A stretch of DNA of 64,000 bases from the NCBI RefSeq assembly GCF_017993425.1, contig NZ_JAGOMQ010000011.1, positions 42,960-106,959 of the forward strand, in the 5' to 3' direction. This DNA comes from Amaricoccus sp. GTDB taxonomy: Bacteria; Pseudomonadota; Alphaproteobacteria; Rhodobacterales; Rhodobacteraceae. The translations under genes were made by a program, and so were the position numbers. The notes under the pieces are model-generated. The model did not search any database, was not told the DNA's origin, and saw only the letters and a list, made by a program, of their open reading frames with translations. Below, one piece after another: positions 1 through 9,293 of the stretch (its first letter is position 1; the number at the start of each line of letters is the position of its first letter).

Positions 1-1841
1 CCGATCTCGACCGGCGTGCCGTCGGCGAGGCGGGCGCCGGCGTCGTCGCGGACCACCTCCGCCGGCTCGCGCCAGACCGGGCGGCCGTCGGCGCCGGCGG
101 TGGCGTAGGTCTCGTGGGTGACCATGCCTTGCGTGAACAGCGCGTCGAAGGGCTCGATGGCCTTCCGCGGCAGGTGGCCGGTGATCGCCATCGCGCGGGC
201 GAAGAAGCGCGAGTAGAGCAGGTGCAGGATCGCGTGCTCGACGCCGCCGATGTACTGGTCGACGTTCATCCAGTACTCCGCCTCGGCCATCACCGTCGGC
301 GTCGCGGCGCGGGGCGCGGTGAAGCGGGCGAAGTACCAGGACGAATCGACGAAGGTGTCCATCGTGTCCGTCTCGCGGCGGGCGGGGCCGCCGCAGGACG
401 GGCAGGTCGTCTGCGCCCAGGTCGGGTGGCGCTCCAGCGGGTTGCCGTGGCCGTCGAAGGTCACGTCGTCGGGGAGGCGCACGGGGAGGTTCTCGCGCCT
501 CTCGGGGACGACGCCGCAGGCGGGGCAGTGGATCACCGGGATCGGGCAGCCCCAGTAGCGCTGGCGGCTGACGCCCCAGTCGCGCAGGCGGAAGCGGGTG
601 ACGCCCTCGCCCCAGCCCCCGGCCTCGGCGCGGGCGATCACCTCGGCCTTGGCCGCCTCGACCTCCATGCCGTCGAGGAAGCGGGAGTTCACGAGGCGCC
701 CCGCGTCGGTGAAGGCCTCGTCGCCGACGGCGAAGTCGGGGCCCGAGGGGCTGACCACGGTGGGGACGGCCAGGCCGTACTTGCGGGCGAAGTCGAGGTC
801 GCGCTGGTCGTGGGCGGGGCAGCCGAAGATCGCGCCCGTGCCGTAGTCCATCAGGACGAAGTTCGCGACGTAGACCGGGAGCACGATCTCCGGGTCGAAG
901 GGGTGGACGACGCCGACCGGGGTGGCGATCCCGCGCTTCTCGGCGGTCTCGATCGCCTCCTCGGAGGTGCCGGCGCGGCGGCACTCGGCGTTGAAGGCGG
1001 CGATCTCCGGCGAGCTCGCCTCCAGCGCGCGGGCGAGCGGGTGGTCGGGCGAGACGGCGGCGAAGGACGCGCCGAAGATGGTGTCGGGGCGGGTGGTGAA
1101 GACCTCGAGCGTCTCGAAGCCGGCGGGGGCGCCGAGCGTGTCGAAGCGGAATTGCAGGCCGCGGCTCCTGCCGATCCAGTTCTTCTGCATCAGCCGGACC
1201 TTCTCCGGCCAGGCGTCGAGGCCGTCGAGGGCGGCGAGGAGCTCGTCGGAGAAGTCGGAGATGCGGAAGAACCACTGGACGAGCTCGCGGCGCTCCACGG
1301 GCGCGCCGGAGCGCCAGCCGCGGCCGTCGATGACCTGCTCATTGGCGAGGACGGTCATGTCGACCGGGTCCCAGTTCACCACGGCGGCCTTGCGGGCGAC
1401 GAGGTCGGCGTCGAGCATGTCGAGGAACAGCCGCTGCTGCTGGCCGTAGTATTCCGGGTCGCAGGTGGCGAACTCGCGGGACCAGTCGATCGAGAAGCCG
1501 AAGGGCTTCATCTGGGCGCGCATCTGGTCGATGTTCTGCCAGGTCCAGGCGCCGGGATGGACGCCGCGCTCGATGGCGGCGTTCTCGGCGGGCATCCCGA
1601 AGGCGTCCCAGCCCATCGGGTGCAGCACGTTGAAGCCCTGCGCGCGGCGGTGGCGGGCGACGACGTCGCCCATGGTGTAGTTGCGCACGTGGCCCATGTG
1701 GATGCGCCCCGAGGGATAGGGGAACATCTCCAGCACGTAGTATTTCGGCCGGACGGGGTCGTGCTCGGCGCGGAAGGCCTGCGCCGCGTCCCAGACGGCC
1801 TGCCACTTCGCCTCGACGGCGCGGGGGTCGTAGCGCGACAT
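1..1841 (-). CDS. leuS: Leucyl-tRNA synthetase, C-terminal part outside window
   Basis: Cytoplasmic class I aminoacyl-tRNA synthetase that charges tRNA-Leu with leucine. The minus strand from 1841 reads [18 protein letters not shown], then [23 protein letters not shown], which contains the class I HIGH signature (HMGH) at about residues 50-53. About 613 codons are present. The last residues in the window ([15 protein letters not shown]..., ...DGTPVEIG) are those that normally sit just before the KMSKS loop, so the catalytic second motif and the anticodon domain lie beyond position 1. The start is four bases after the stop of the DUF3576 lipoprotein gene, so the two are very probably one transcript. 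Confidence 0.96.
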   Translation of the reverse strand, partial: MSRYDPRAVEAKWQAVWDAAQAFRAEHDPVRPKYYVLEMFPYPSGRIHMGHVRNYTMGDVVARHRRAQGFNVLHPMGWDAFGMPAENAAIERGVHPGAWTWQNIDQMRAQMKPFGFSIDWSREFATCDPEYYGQQQRLFLDMLDADLVARKAAVVNWDPVDMTVLANEQVIDGRGWRSGAPVERRELVQWFFRISDFSDELLAALDGLDAWPEKVRLMQKNWIGRSRGLQFRFDTLGAPAGFETLEVFTTRPDTIFGASFAAVSPDHPLARALEASSPEIAAFNAECRRAGTSEEAIETAEKRGIATPVGVVHPFDPEIVLPVYVANFVLMDYGTGAIFGCPAHDQRDLDFARKYGLAVPTVVSPSGPDFAVGDEAFTDAGRLVNSRFLDGMEVEAAKAEVIARAEAGGWGEGVTRFRLRDWGVSRQRYWGCPIPVIHCPACGVVPERRENLPVRLPDDVTFDGHGNPLERHPTWAQTTCPSCGGPARRETDTMDTFVDSSWYFARFTAPRAATPTVMAEAEYWMNVDQYIGGVEHAILHLLYSRFFARAMAITGHLPRKAIEPFDALFTQGMVTHETYATAGADGRPVWREPAEVVRDDAGARLADGTPVEI

Positions 1842-1845
1842 GGCC

Positions 1846-2391
1846 TCAGCGGCGCTCTGACGAGGCGATGCGCAGCTGGCGGGCCCGGGTGAGGATGGCG
1901 TCCTCCAGCCGGCGGTTGTCGGCGGCGGAGACGGGGACGGGCCGGCCGCCGGCCTGGCGGAAGGCGGCGACGCGCAGCGAGCGGGCGTCGAGCGCGGCCT
2001 CGGAGATCAGCACGGTCACGCGGAACGGGGTCGGGTCGCCCGCGACGCGGCCCCAGTCGGTGACGATGACGCCGGAGAACGGGTCCGCGCCGTCGAGCGG
2101 CAGGAACGACAGCACGTCGAGCGAGGCGGTCCAGAGGTACTTGTTCACCCCGATCTGCCGCGCCGGCTCGCCGCGGCCGGGGCCGAACAGGTCGAGGATG
2201 CCGCCGGTGCCGAGCGCGGGGTCGTACTGGTTGGGGCTGCGGTTGCCCATGGCGTTCTGCATGGTCTGCTCGCGCGCCCGCGCCGCGTTCGCGTCGGCCT
2301 GCGCCGCGCGCTGCTCCGGATCGCCGCCTGTGCAGGCGGCGAGCGCCGCCAGCGCGGCCGCCATCGCGAAGAACCGATCTCTAAGGGCCAC
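1846..2391 (-). CDS. DUF3576 family lipoprotein
   Basis: Predicted periplasmic lipoprotein of about 181 residues, function unknown. A GTG at 2391 gives [20 protein letters not shown], a charged n-region, hydrophobic core and LAAC lipobox; the ATG at 2364 would leave only ten residues before the cysteine, so I prefer the GTG, although its ribosome binding site is weak. The conserved body ([17 protein letters not shown]..., VIVTDWG) is typical of DUF3576 proteins in alphaproteobacteria, which commonly lie upstream of leuS as here. Reading frame stays open upstream of the GTG but with non-coding-like composition. Confidence 0.82.
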   Translation of the reverse strand: MALRDRFFAMAAALAALAACTGGDPEQRAAQADANAARAREQTMQNAMGNRSPNQYDPALGTGGILDLFGPGRGEPARQIGVNKYLWTASLDVLSFLPLDGADPFSGVIVTDWGRVAGDPTPFRVTVLISEAALDARSLRVAAFRQAGGRPVPVSAADNRRLEDAILTRARQLRIASSERR

Positions 2392-2574
2392 GCGCGGTTC
2401 GCCGTCCCGTTTTCGCCTCGGGGTCTCGTAAAGCCTGCGCGGGGCGGCGGCAAGTCCCCAGCGGCGGCGAGGCTGGCGATCCGGTCGAAGGCCCGCGCGG
2501 CGGGCGCGCCCGCCCTCGCCCTCTTCTTCCTCCGCCCCGCCTGTCGGGCGCCCCGCGGGCGCTTGCGCGCGCAA

Positions 2575-2603
2575 GAAGCGACCTCGGAGCACAAGGTCGC
2601 TTC
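2575..2603. other. Hairpin in porin/lipoprotein intergenic region
   Basis: Inverted repeat GAAGCGACCT (2575-2584) and AGGTCGCTTC (2594-2603), perfect over 10 bp with a 9-nt loop, without a T run on either strand. It lies in the 443-nt gap between the divergent DUF3576 and porin genes. It could be a regulatory stem in the porin leader or an operator; nothing else in the gap is recognisable apart from a TTGACC at 2740-2745 that could be a -35 element for the porin. Confidence 0.4.
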
Positions 2604-2834
2604 GTCCATCTCCCGGGACCAACCTCAAGCCTTCAGGCGATTGCCCTCGGGCGACGGGGGCTCGCAGGGGGCCCGGCGGGGGCAGTGTGGCGCTCCTGCA
2701 TCATTCCGTGACACAAGCGTCCCGCCTTCCGCCATTCGCTTGACCCTGACCGGCCCCCTGAGTGATGACAACATCCATCTGGTCCGGGCAGCCGGATTTC
2801 GAGATGGCCTTGAACTAAAAAACCGAGGAAAGCG

Positions 2835-3974
2835 ATGAAAAAGATTCTGTTCGCGTCGTCCGCTCTCGCCGCTCTTGCGGTCGGCGGCGCGGCGTCGGCC
2901 GAGATCGCGCTGTTCGGCAGCGCCCGGCTTGGTATCGGCTACAACATCAACAACGAGGGCGGCGTCGATCTCGAGGCTGTCGAGGGCACGAACGCCGACG
3001 GCGTCACGATCATCGACCGCTACGAGGGCACCGAGGACCTTCGCGCCGTGTCGCGTATCCGCTTCGGCGTCACCATGACCGGCGAGTCGGATTCGGGCAT
3101 CACCTTCGGCGCCACGATCCGCGCCGACAACGCCTCTTCGGGCGGCACGGACGCCTCGGCGGCCACCGGCCAGACGGCGGGCGAGGTCTTCGTGTCCGGC
3201 TCCTGGGGCACGCTGACCTACGGCGACACGAACGGCGCGGACGAGCAGAACGTCGGCGACGCGATCGGCAACGTCGCGCTGACCGGCCTCGGCGACCTCA
3301 ACGAGACCCCGTACTTCTCGAACGGCGGCGGCTTCGGCGACGACTCGATCCAGTTCGCCAACAACCCCGAGACTCGTCCGACGGTTCGTTACGACTACAA
3401 CTTCATGGGCGTGCAGGTTTCGGCCTCGACCAACCGCTCCCTGAACGACGTGGGCGTCGGCGCGAGCTACACCTACGAGTTCGACGAGGGCTCGGTCACC
3501 GGCGGCGTCGGCTACTACGACTTCCAGGAGTTCACGACCACCGTCACGGGCATCCCGGGTCTGGTCGACGTGAAGGGCGGCGAGCAGTGGTCGGTCGGCG
3601 CGACCGGCACGTTCGGCGGCTTCTCGGGGGGCATCGTCTACACCGCCTCCAGCATGGACAGCGACAACGACCTCGTGTCGGGCGACCTCGACGTGATCAT
3701 CGGCGGCCTCGGCTACACCTGGGACGCGTGGACGATCAACGCCTACTACGCCAACGTCCTGACCGGCAACGGCTCGTTCGAGTACTATGACGGCAACGAC
3801 AGCTACGGCGCGTCGGTGCAGTACGACCTCGGCGGCGGCGCCTCGGTCAACATGGGCGTCGCCCAGACCTACGGCCGCGCCCAGATCGGCGATCGCGACG
3901 ACCTCGCGAACTACTATGCTCCGGAAGTCGAGGACGCCACCGTCGCCGACTTCGGCATCAAGATGGCGTTCTGA
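2835..3974 (+). CDS. Outer-membrane porin (Rhodobacterales type), copy 1
   Basis: Trimeric beta-barrel general porin of 379 residues for diffusion of small solutes through the outer membrane. Signal peptide MKKILFASSALAALAVGGAASA with cleavage before EIALFGSARLG; body rich in alternating aromatic/Gly strands; acidic Asp/Glu-rich loops; C-terminus ADFGIKMAF ends in Phe, the BAM recognition residue. The ribosome binding site GAGGAAAG sits six bases before the ATG. A strong intrinsic terminator follows, so it is probably transcribed alone and highly. The neighbouring porin at 4117-5244 is a diverged tandem copy that shares the N-terminal barrel strands, the RYDYxxxG segment and the C-terminal strand. 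Confidence 0.93.
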   Translation: MKKILFASSALAALAVGGAASAEIALFGSARLGIGYNINNEGGVDLEAVEGTNADGVTIIDRYEGTEDLRAVSRIRFGVTMTGESDSGITFGATIRADNASSGGTDASAATGQTAGEVFVSGSWGTLTYGDTNGADEQNVGDAIGNVALTGLGDLNETPYFSNGGGFGDDSIQFANNPETRPTVRYDYNFMGVQVSASTNRSLNDVGVGASYTYEFDEGSVTGGVGYYDFQEFTTTVTGIPGLVDVKGGEQWSVGATGTFGGFSGGIVYTASSMDSDNDLVSGDLDVIIGGLGYTWDAWTINAYYANVLTGNGSFEYYDGNDSYGASVQYDLGGGASVNMGVAQTYGRAQIGDRDDLANYYAPEVEDATVADFGIKMAF

Positions 3975-3997
3975 TCCAGTCCGGATCGAATGCAGGG

Positions 3998-4026
3998 AAA
4001 AGGCGGGCATTGCCCGCCTTTTTCTT
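3998..4026 (+). terminator. Rho-independent terminator of porin 1
   Basis: GGCGGGC, loop ATT, GCCCGCC, preceded by AAAA and followed by TTTTTCTTT, 23 bases after the porin stop. The A run and T run extend the stem. This is the clearest intrinsic terminator in the window. Confidence 0.92.
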
Positions 4027-4116
4027 TAAGGCGACAGCATCGTCCCCAGTCCGGTCGCCTCGTGCCCGCCTGGTCCGACGGGCGCGCGGGCCCCGGCACA
4101 AGCCGGAGGGCAATCA

Positions 4117-5244
4117 ATGCGGCGTCTCGTCCTTCTCCTCTCCACGGCCGTCCTGCCGGCGGCGACCGCTTCCGCGGAGGTCACGCTCAGCGGCACCGCG
4201 CGGCTCGGCATCGGCTACGGCGTCCTCAACAACGGCGACCCGTGGCTCGAGCCCACCCGCACCGAGACGGTCGACCGGGGCGGCGCGCCCGTCGCCGTCG
4301 ACACCCGCCTCGGCGCGCCCGACGACGAGCTGCGCGCCCTGAGCCGGGTGCGCTTCGTCTTCACCGGCGTCGGCGAGAGCGACAGCGGCATCACCTTCGG
4401 CGCCTCCATCCGCGCCGACAACGCTCCCTCGGGCGGGACGGGCCCCACGGCGGCCAGCGGCCAGACCGCCGGCAGCGCCTTCGTCGCCGGCGCCTGGGGC
4501 ACGCTGACCTATGGCGACGTCGACGGCGCCGACTACCAGCGCGTCGGCGACCCGATCCGCAACGTCACCCTGACCGGGCTCGGCGACTTCAACGAGCTGC
4601 CCTTCCTGTCGAACGGCGGCGGCACCGACAACGACGAGCTGCAGTTCCTCGCCGACCCCGACGTCCGGCCGACGGTGCGCTACGACTACGACATCGCCGG
4701 CTTCGGCCTCTCGGTCTCCACCGACCGCGACCTCGACGCCGTCGGCGTCGGCGCCGGCTACACGCTGGAGCTGGGCGACGGCTCGGTCACCTTCGGGGCC
4801 GGCTACTACGATTTCAGCGGCTTCGAGGGCGAGATCGGCTACTACGGCGAGGTCGACGTGCCCGACGGCGAGGAGTGGTCCGCGAGCCTGCGCGGCACGT
4901 TCGGCGCGTTCCAGGCCGGGATCGGCTTTGCGGCGATCAGCGCGGGCGACCTCGGCGAGCTCGACGTCCTGACCGGCGGGGCAGGCTTTGCGCACGAGGC
5001 CTGGTCGGTCTACGCCTATTACTCCGCGGTGGTCGACGGCAACGCGCTGTTCGGCGAGGCGCTCGACGGCCGGGACAGCTACGGGATGTCGGTGCAGTAC
5101 GACCTCGGCGGCGGCGCGACGGTGAACATGGGCGTGGCGCGCAGCTATGGCGCCGACGCCGTGGGCGCGCCCGAGGACGCGCAGTTCGCGCCGGAGGTCG
5201 AGGCGACGACGCTCGCCGACTTCGGCATCAGCATGGCGTTCTGA
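4117..5244 (+). CDS. Outer-membrane porin (Rhodobacterales type), copy 2
   Basis: Second porin of 375 residues. Signal peptide MRRLVLLLSTAVLPAATASA, mature start EVTLSGTARLGIGYG, and C-terminus ADFGISMAF. It aligns with the upstream porin along its whole length, with the same GESDSGITFGA, SGQTAG, WGTLTYGD and YDLGGGA segments, so it is a tandem duplicate. The start has a good GGAGGG site seven bases upstream. Its stop is followed after one base by the GTG of yggS, with no terminator between, so the two are probably translated together. The more acidic loops and shorter constriction segments suggest a different selectivity, which is inference only. Confidence 0.9.
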   Translation: MRRLVLLLSTAVLPAATASAEVTLSGTARLGIGYGVLNNGDPWLEPTRTETVDRGGAPVAVDTRLGAPDDELRALSRVRFVFTGVGESDSGITFGASIRADNAPSGGTGPTAASGQTAGSAFVAGAWGTLTYGDVDGADYQRVGDPIRNVTLTGLGDFNELPFLSNGGGTDNDELQFLADPDVRPTVRYDYDIAGFGLSVSTDRDLDAVGVGAGYTLELGDGSVTFGAGYYDFSGFEGEIGYYGEVDVPDGEEWSASLRGTFGAFQAGIGFAAISAGDLGELDVLTGGAGFAHEAWSVYAYYSAVVDGNALFGEALDGRDSYGMSVQYDLGGGATVNMGVARSYGADAVGAPEDAQFAPEVEATTLADFGISMAF

Positions 5245-5245
5245 G

Positions 5246-5905
5246 GTGACGCTCGCCGCCATCGAGGCGCGGCTCGCGGCCGCCTGCGCCGCCGCCGGCC
5301 GGCCGCGCGCGGCGGTGACGCTCGTCGCGGTGTCGAAGGAGCAGCCGGAGGAGCGGGTGGCGGCGGCGATCGCCGAGGGCGCCCGGGTCTTCGGCGAGAA
5401 CCGGGTGCAGGAGGCCGAGGGGCGCTGGGCGGCGCGGCGCGGGGCGCTGCCGGGGCTGGAGCTTCATCTGGTCGGGCCGCTCCAGACCAACAAGCTGGCG
5501 CGGGCGCTCGATCTCTTCGACGCCATCCACAGCCTCGACCGCGACGGCCTGGCGACGAAGCTCGCGCGCGCCGTGCAGGCGCGGGGAAGCTGTCCGCTCC
5601 TGTTCGCGCAGGTCAACGTCGGCGACGAGCCGCAGAAGGCCGGCGTCGCCGAGGGGGCGCTCGACGGCTTCCTCGCGCGCTGCCGCGGGATCTGGGACCT
5701 GCCGGTCTTCGGGCTGATGTGCATCCCGCCGGTCGACGACGACCCGGCCCCGCATTTCGCCCGGCTGGCGGAGATGGCGCGCCGGAACGGCCTCGCCGGG
5801 CTCTCCATGGGGATGAGCGACGACTTCGAGGTCGCCATCGCCCACGGCGCGACCCATGTCCGGGTCGGCTCCGCGATCTTCGGCGCGCGCCGGCCGGCGG
5901 GCTGA
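5246..5905 (+). CDS. yggS: YggS/PLPBP family pyridoxal phosphate homeostasis protein
   Basis: Cytoplasmic PLP-binding TIM-barrel protein of 219 residues that keeps vitamin B6 and amino acid pools balanced; it has no known catalytic reaction. The PLP lysine is in VTLVAVSKEQP (about K31), followed by FGENRVQE, HLVGPLQTNK, QVNVGDEPQKAG, LMCIPP and GLSMGMSDDFE, all family hallmarks, and the C-terminus VRVGSAIFGAR. The GTG at 5246 begins one base after the porin stop and gives the expected N-terminus; no separate ribosome binding site is seen, which suggests coupling to porin translation. Confidence 0.93.
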   Translation: MTLAAIEARLAAACAAAGRPRAAVTLVAVSKEQPEERVAAAIAEGARVFGENRVQEAEGRWAARRGALPGLELHLVGPLQTNKLARALDLFDAIHSLDRDGLATKLARAVQARGSCPLLFAQVNVGDEPQKAGVAEGALDGFLARCRGIWDLPVFGLMCIPPVDDDPAPHFARLAEMARRNGLAGLSMGMSDDFEVAIAHGATHVRVGSAIFGARRPAG

Positions 5906-5929
5906 GGGAATTGCAACCCTCGACCCCCG

Positions 5930-6145
5930 CTGCACGACGGCGGCGGCGGCAAGGGTCCGTCCAGCGGCGACGTCTCGCCCCGCGACGGCTCCCGCAGGGT
6001 GACATGCGCATGTCAACCTGCTCGACGCGGAGCGGTCGGGGCAGGAAGGGCGCAAGCCTCAAGTGAGTCGAAGGGCGCCAGCCGGTAGTCGTTAAGTCAC
6101 GCGCAAATAAACATGGTCGAGATGTGGCCCGTTCGTATCTGATCG
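5930..6145 (-). repeat. Repeat family A, copy 1 (minus orientation, lacks AT-rich head)
   Basis: Read on the minus strand it matches the copy at 41252-41535: flank ACGAACGG, then CATGTTTAT and TTGCGCG, then after a deletion of the AT-rich head the segment around CGACGCGGAGCGG, the palindrome at 5995-6020 (CAGGGTGACATGC with its mirror, one mismatch), the GACGGCTCCCGCAG arm and GGCGGCAAGGGT. Boundaries are approximate. The rest of this 412-nt gap (6146-6317) holds only GC-rich sequence in which I see no gene. Confidence 0.75.
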
Positions 6146-6317
6146 AGCTCGCCCGACAGCCTCGCGGGCGATTGGCCGTGAGGACGCCCGGCCCCCTGTG
6201 GGACAAGGCAAGAGTCGTGTAGCGCGCCCTTGCCGTCGGCGCCTGCCTTGCCCCGCGGGCGACCGCCGGGGCAGGGCCGGGGGGCGTCCCCGCGGGCGGG
6301 CGTCCGAGGCCGCGGGG

Positions 6318-6842
6318 TCAGACGGCGACCGGGGTCCGCTGGCGGAGGGGCTTGCCGAGCTTCTCCGCGAGCAGGGCGGCGATCTTCGGGGGCACGAAGG
6401 TGCTCACGTCGCCGCCGAGCCGGGCGATCTCCTTGACGAGGCGCGAGGCGATGGCCTGGTGGTGGGCGTCGGCCATGAGGAACACCGTCTCGACCGTGTC
6501 GTTCATCGCGCGGTTCATGCCGACCATCTGGAACTCGTACTCGAAGTCCGAGACGGCGCGCAGGCCGCGGATGATCACCGTCGCGCCCACGTCCTCGGCG
6601 CAGTGGATCAGCAGGTTCTCGAAGGGATGCGCCACGATCTCGACCCCGCCGGCGCGGCCGAGCGGGCCGGCATGCTCCTCGACCATGGCGACCCGCTCGT
6701 CGAGGGTGAAGAGCGGCCCCTTGTCGCGGTTGATGGCGATGCCGATCACCAGCCGGTCGACCAGCTTGCAGGCCCGCCGGATGATGTCGGCATGGCCGAG
6801 CGTGACCGGGTCGAACGTGCCCGGATAGAGCCCTACGCGCAT
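6318..6842 (-). CDS. coaD: Phosphopantetheine adenylyltransferase
   Basis: Penultimate step of coenzyme A synthesis: 4'-phosphopantetheine plus ATP gives dephospho-CoA. 174 residues, a normal length. The nucleotidyltransferase signature MRVGLYPGTFDPVTLGH carries the T/HxGH-type motif (TLGH, residues 15-18); IAINRDKGPLF, RGLRAVSDFEYEFQM and the C-terminal segment STFVPPKIAALL are also characteristic. It acts as a cytoplasmic hexamer. It lies alone on the minus strand, 94 nt downstream of the CBS protein gene. Confidence 0.97.
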   Translation of the reverse strand: MRVGLYPGTFDPVTLGHADIIRRACKLVDRLVIGIAINRDKGPLFTLDERVAMVEEHAGPLGRAGGVEIVAHPFENLLIHCAEDVGATVIIRGLRAVSDFEYEFQMVGMNRAMNDTVETVFLMADAHHQAIASRLVKEIARLGGDVSTFVPPKIAALLAEKLGKPLRQRTPVAV

Positions 6843-6936
6843 CTCGTCTCCCGCAGGCTTTGCGCCACGGGCGCGAGGCGGCGGGGGCGCGCCTCCGCTT
6901 CCGGGCAGGACATGGCGGCGCCGCCGGCCCGGGCGG

Positions 6937-7374
6937 TCACCAGGAGTTCGCGATCATCCCGGTCAGGGCGGTGTTCTCGCTCTCGATCTCGGCGAGCCGG
7001 GCCTTGACCACGTCGCCGATGGAGATCACCCCGATCATGCGGCCCTGCTCGACGACCGGCATGTGGCGGAAGCGGCCCTCGGTCATCCGCTCCATCACCG
7101 AATGCGCGGTGTCGTCGGGGTGGCAGGCGATGACCGTGCGGGTCATCAGGTCCTCGGCCTTCAGCGCCATGCATTCGACGCCGGTGGTGCCGAGGGCGCG
7201 GACGATGTCGCGCTCGGAGAGGATCCCGTCGACGATCGATCCGTCGCGGCTGACGACCACGGCGCCGATGCGGTGCTTCGCGAGGAGCTCCGCCGCGGCC
7301 TTCACCAGGTCGCCCGGCTTGATGGTGATCGTCTGCTGGAGCTTCTTCTGAGCGATGATCGAATTGACGTGCAT
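6937..7374 (-). CDS. CBS-domain protein
   Basis: Small cytoplasmic protein of 145 residues made of a CBS pair (Bateman module): first CBS at about residues 20-65 (HRIGAVVVSRDGSIVDGILSERDI), second at about 75-130 (GRFRHMPVVEQGRMIGVISIGD). Such pairs bind adenine nucleotides and sense energy state, but the target here cannot be read from the sequence. Members of this short family are widespread in alphaproteobacteria. No partner domain is attached. Confidence 0.85.
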   Translation of the reverse strand: MHVNSIIAQKKLQQTITIKPGDLVKAAAELLAKHRIGAVVVSRDGSIVDGILSERDIVRALGTTGVECMALKAEDLMTRTVIACHPDDTAHSVMERMTEGRFRHMPVVEQGRMIGVISIGDVVKARLAEIESENTALTGMIANSW

Positions 7375-7504
7375 CCGCGCCTTCTCCCCCGCGGCCCGGC
7401 GCCCGGGCGGCGCCGCGCAAGGAAGTGTCGCCCGCGCGGCGGCCGCGAGTCAAGCGACCCGCGGCGCCGCGAGGGGAATCGGGCGAGGTCAAGGCGGGCC
7501 GGCC

Positions 7505-8458
7505 TCAGTCGAGGAAGCGCTCCAGCCGGGCGCGCATCGCCGGGTCGTCGGCGAAGAGCTCGGCGACGAGGCGGGCGTAGAGCTCCGGGCGGCCGGGCTT
7601 GTGCTCGGAGCGCGGCGCGATCTCCACCGCTCCGGGCGCGTCGGCGAGCCAGGCCGGGTCGGCCGGCAGCCGGGCGAAGGCGGCGAAGCGGGCGAAGAAG
7701 TCGCCGCCGAGCTCCGCCTCGGTGAAGCTCCAGAACCGCTCCGGGTCGGCGCGCTCGCGCGCCCGGAACCAGCGCAGGCTCTCCAGCACCCGGCGGAGCG
7801 TGGCGTCGAAGGTGCGCTGGTCCTCCGGCAGCAGGTGGCGGACATGGCCGGTGGCGAGGTTCGAGCGGGCGCAGTCCATCGGGTTGCGCACCGGGAACAG
7901 GAACACCGTCTCCGGCACGGCGGCGAGGAACGCCTCGACCGATGGCCGCCCGGCCTCGAAGCGGTTCTGGAAGCGCATCGAGTCCTTCCAGAACAGCGTC
8001 GTCGCCTCCGGCTTCGCCAGCACGTCGCCGAACCGCGCCCGATAGGCCGCCTCGATCGGCCGGCCGCGGAAGGCGTGCGACAGGAGCACGTTGCCGCCGT
8101 AGCTCGACTTGCGCCCGTGGCGCAGCAGCCGCAGCGCCACCGCCTTGAACGCCCGCCACCGCTCCGGGCCTGGCGCGTCGAACGGGTCGTGGCGCGAGGC
8201 GAAGACCCGGTCGGCGGCGTGGTTCAGCACCACCGCCTGCGGGTGCAGCGCGAAGAGCGCCGCGGTCATCGTGGTGAGGTTGCGGTAGGGCCCGAGCGGC
8301 AGCACCGCCGTGGTGATGCGGTCGGCGGCGGCCAGCTCCTCCGGACGGAGCGGCCGCGCAAAATCCGCGAGGCTGCCGAAATACGTCGCCACCTTGTCGG
8401 GCGCCGAGCGCACCCAGTGCGCGAACGTGTCCTCGGCGCTGCGGGCCTCGCGCTTCAT
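7505..8458 (-). CDS. Sulfotransferase-like protein, paralogue 1
   Basis: 317 residues. The segment VLPLGPYRNLTTMTAALFAL resembles the strand-loop-helix that holds the 5' phosphosulfate of PAPS, and FLFPVRNPMDCARSN resembles the 3'-phosphate motif of sulfotransferases (RNPxD...S). Substrate unknown; the assignment is by fold-like motifs only. A clear paralogue sits at 59493-60452, sharing these two motifs plus GGNVLLSHAF, LFWKDS and the C-terminal MRRRLEQF-like end. The start codon lies one base after the stop of yebC, so the two are probably coupled. No signal peptide or membrane segment. Confidence 0.7.
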   Translation of the reverse strand: MKREARSAEDTFAHWVRSAPDKVATYFGSLADFARPLRPEELAAADRITTAVLPLGPYRNLTTMTAALFALHPQAVVLNHAADRVFASRHDPFDAPGPERWRAFKAVALRLLRHGRKSSYGGNVLLSHAFRGRPIEAAYRARFGDVLAKPEATTLFWKDSMRFQNRFEAGRPSVEAFLAAVPETVFLFPVRNPMDCARSNLATGHVRHLLPEDQRTFDATLRRVLESLRWFRARERADPERFWSFTEAELGGDFFARFAAFARLPADPAWLADAPGAVEIAPRSEHKPGRPELYARLVAELFADDPAMRARLERFLD

Positions 8459-8459
8459 C

Positions 8460-9197
8460 TCAGAGCTGGGCCATGACCTCGTCGGAGATCTCGAAGTTCG
8501 CGGTGACCGACTGCACGTCGTCGTCGTCCTCCAGCGCCTCGATCAGCTTCATCAGCGACTGCGCCGCCTCGAGGTCGAGCTCGGTCGTCGTCTGCGGCTT
8601 CCAGACGAGCTTGGTCGATTCCGCCTCGCCGAGCGCCGCCTCGAGCGCGGTCGAGACGTCGTTGAGGTCCTCGACCGCGCACCAGACCACGTGCCCGTCC
8701 TCGCCGCTCTCGACGTCCTCGGCGCCGGCCTCGATCGCCGCCTCCATCACGCGGTCGGCGTCGAGCCCCGCGCCGTAGACGATCTGGCCCTTGCGGTCGA
8801 ACATGAAGCTGACCGAGCCGGTCTCGCCGAGGTTGCCGCCGCGCTTGGTGAAGGTCGAGCGCACGTTCGAGGCGGTGCGGTTGCGGTTGTCGGTCATCGC
8901 CTCGACGATGATGGCGACGCCGCTCGGCCCGTAGCCCTCGTAGCGGATCTCCTCGTAGCTCTCCATGTCGCCGGCGATCGACTTCTTGATCGCCCGGTCG
9001 ATGTTGTCCTTGGGCATGGAGACGGCCTTGGCCTCCTTGACCGCGAGGCGCAGGCGCGGGTTCTTGTCGGGGTCCGGGTCGCCCATCTTGGCGGCGACGG
9101 TGATCTCCTTCGAGAGCTTGGAGAACAGCTTCGCGCGCACCGCGTCCTGGCGGCCCTTGCGATGCTGGATGTTGGCCCACTTGGAATGGCCGGCCAT
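8460..9197 (-). CDS. yebC: YebC/PmpR family regulatory protein
   Basis: Cytoplasmic protein of 245 residues. Family members act as transcriptional regulators and, for some, as factors that help ribosomes through difficult nascent chains such as polyproline. N-terminus [19 protein letters not shown] is diagnostic, followed by [14 protein letters not shown] and the C-terminal DDDDVQSV segment. Ribosome binding site GGGAGAG lies before the ATG at 9197. The ORF can be extended upstream but the conserved N-terminus fixes this start. Followed by the sulfotransferase-like gene. Confidence 0.96.
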   Translation of the reverse strand: MAGHSKWANIQHRKGRQDAVRAKLFSKLSKEITVAAKMGDPDPDKNPRLRLAVKEAKAVSMPKDNIDRAIKKSIAGDMESYEEIRYEGYGPSGVAIIVEAMTDNRNRTASNVRSTFTKRGGNLGETGSVSFMFDRKGQIVYGAGLDADRVMEAAIEAGAEDVESGEDGHVVWCAVEDLNDVSTALEAALGEAESTKLVWKPQTTTELDLEAAQSLMKLIEALEDDDDVQSVTANFEISDEVMAQL

Positions 9198-9293
9198 GGG
9201 TCTCTCCCGGGTCTTTCGAGGATGGCGCGCCTTATAGGCGAGCCCCCGCGCAGGCGGCAAGCCCCCCTCTCGCGGCGCGGCGGGGCAGGGGCC

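Noticed and set aside
114..1892. A long plus-strand frame across the leuS region
   Set aside because: It is the antisense of leuS; its composition (Gly/Ala/Arg/Val-rich with no motifs) is what high GC sequence gives in a third reading frame.
2625..4010. 461-codon minus-strand frame over the porin
   Set aside because: Shadow of porin 1; no start context or motif, while the plus frame has a signal peptide and terminal Phe.
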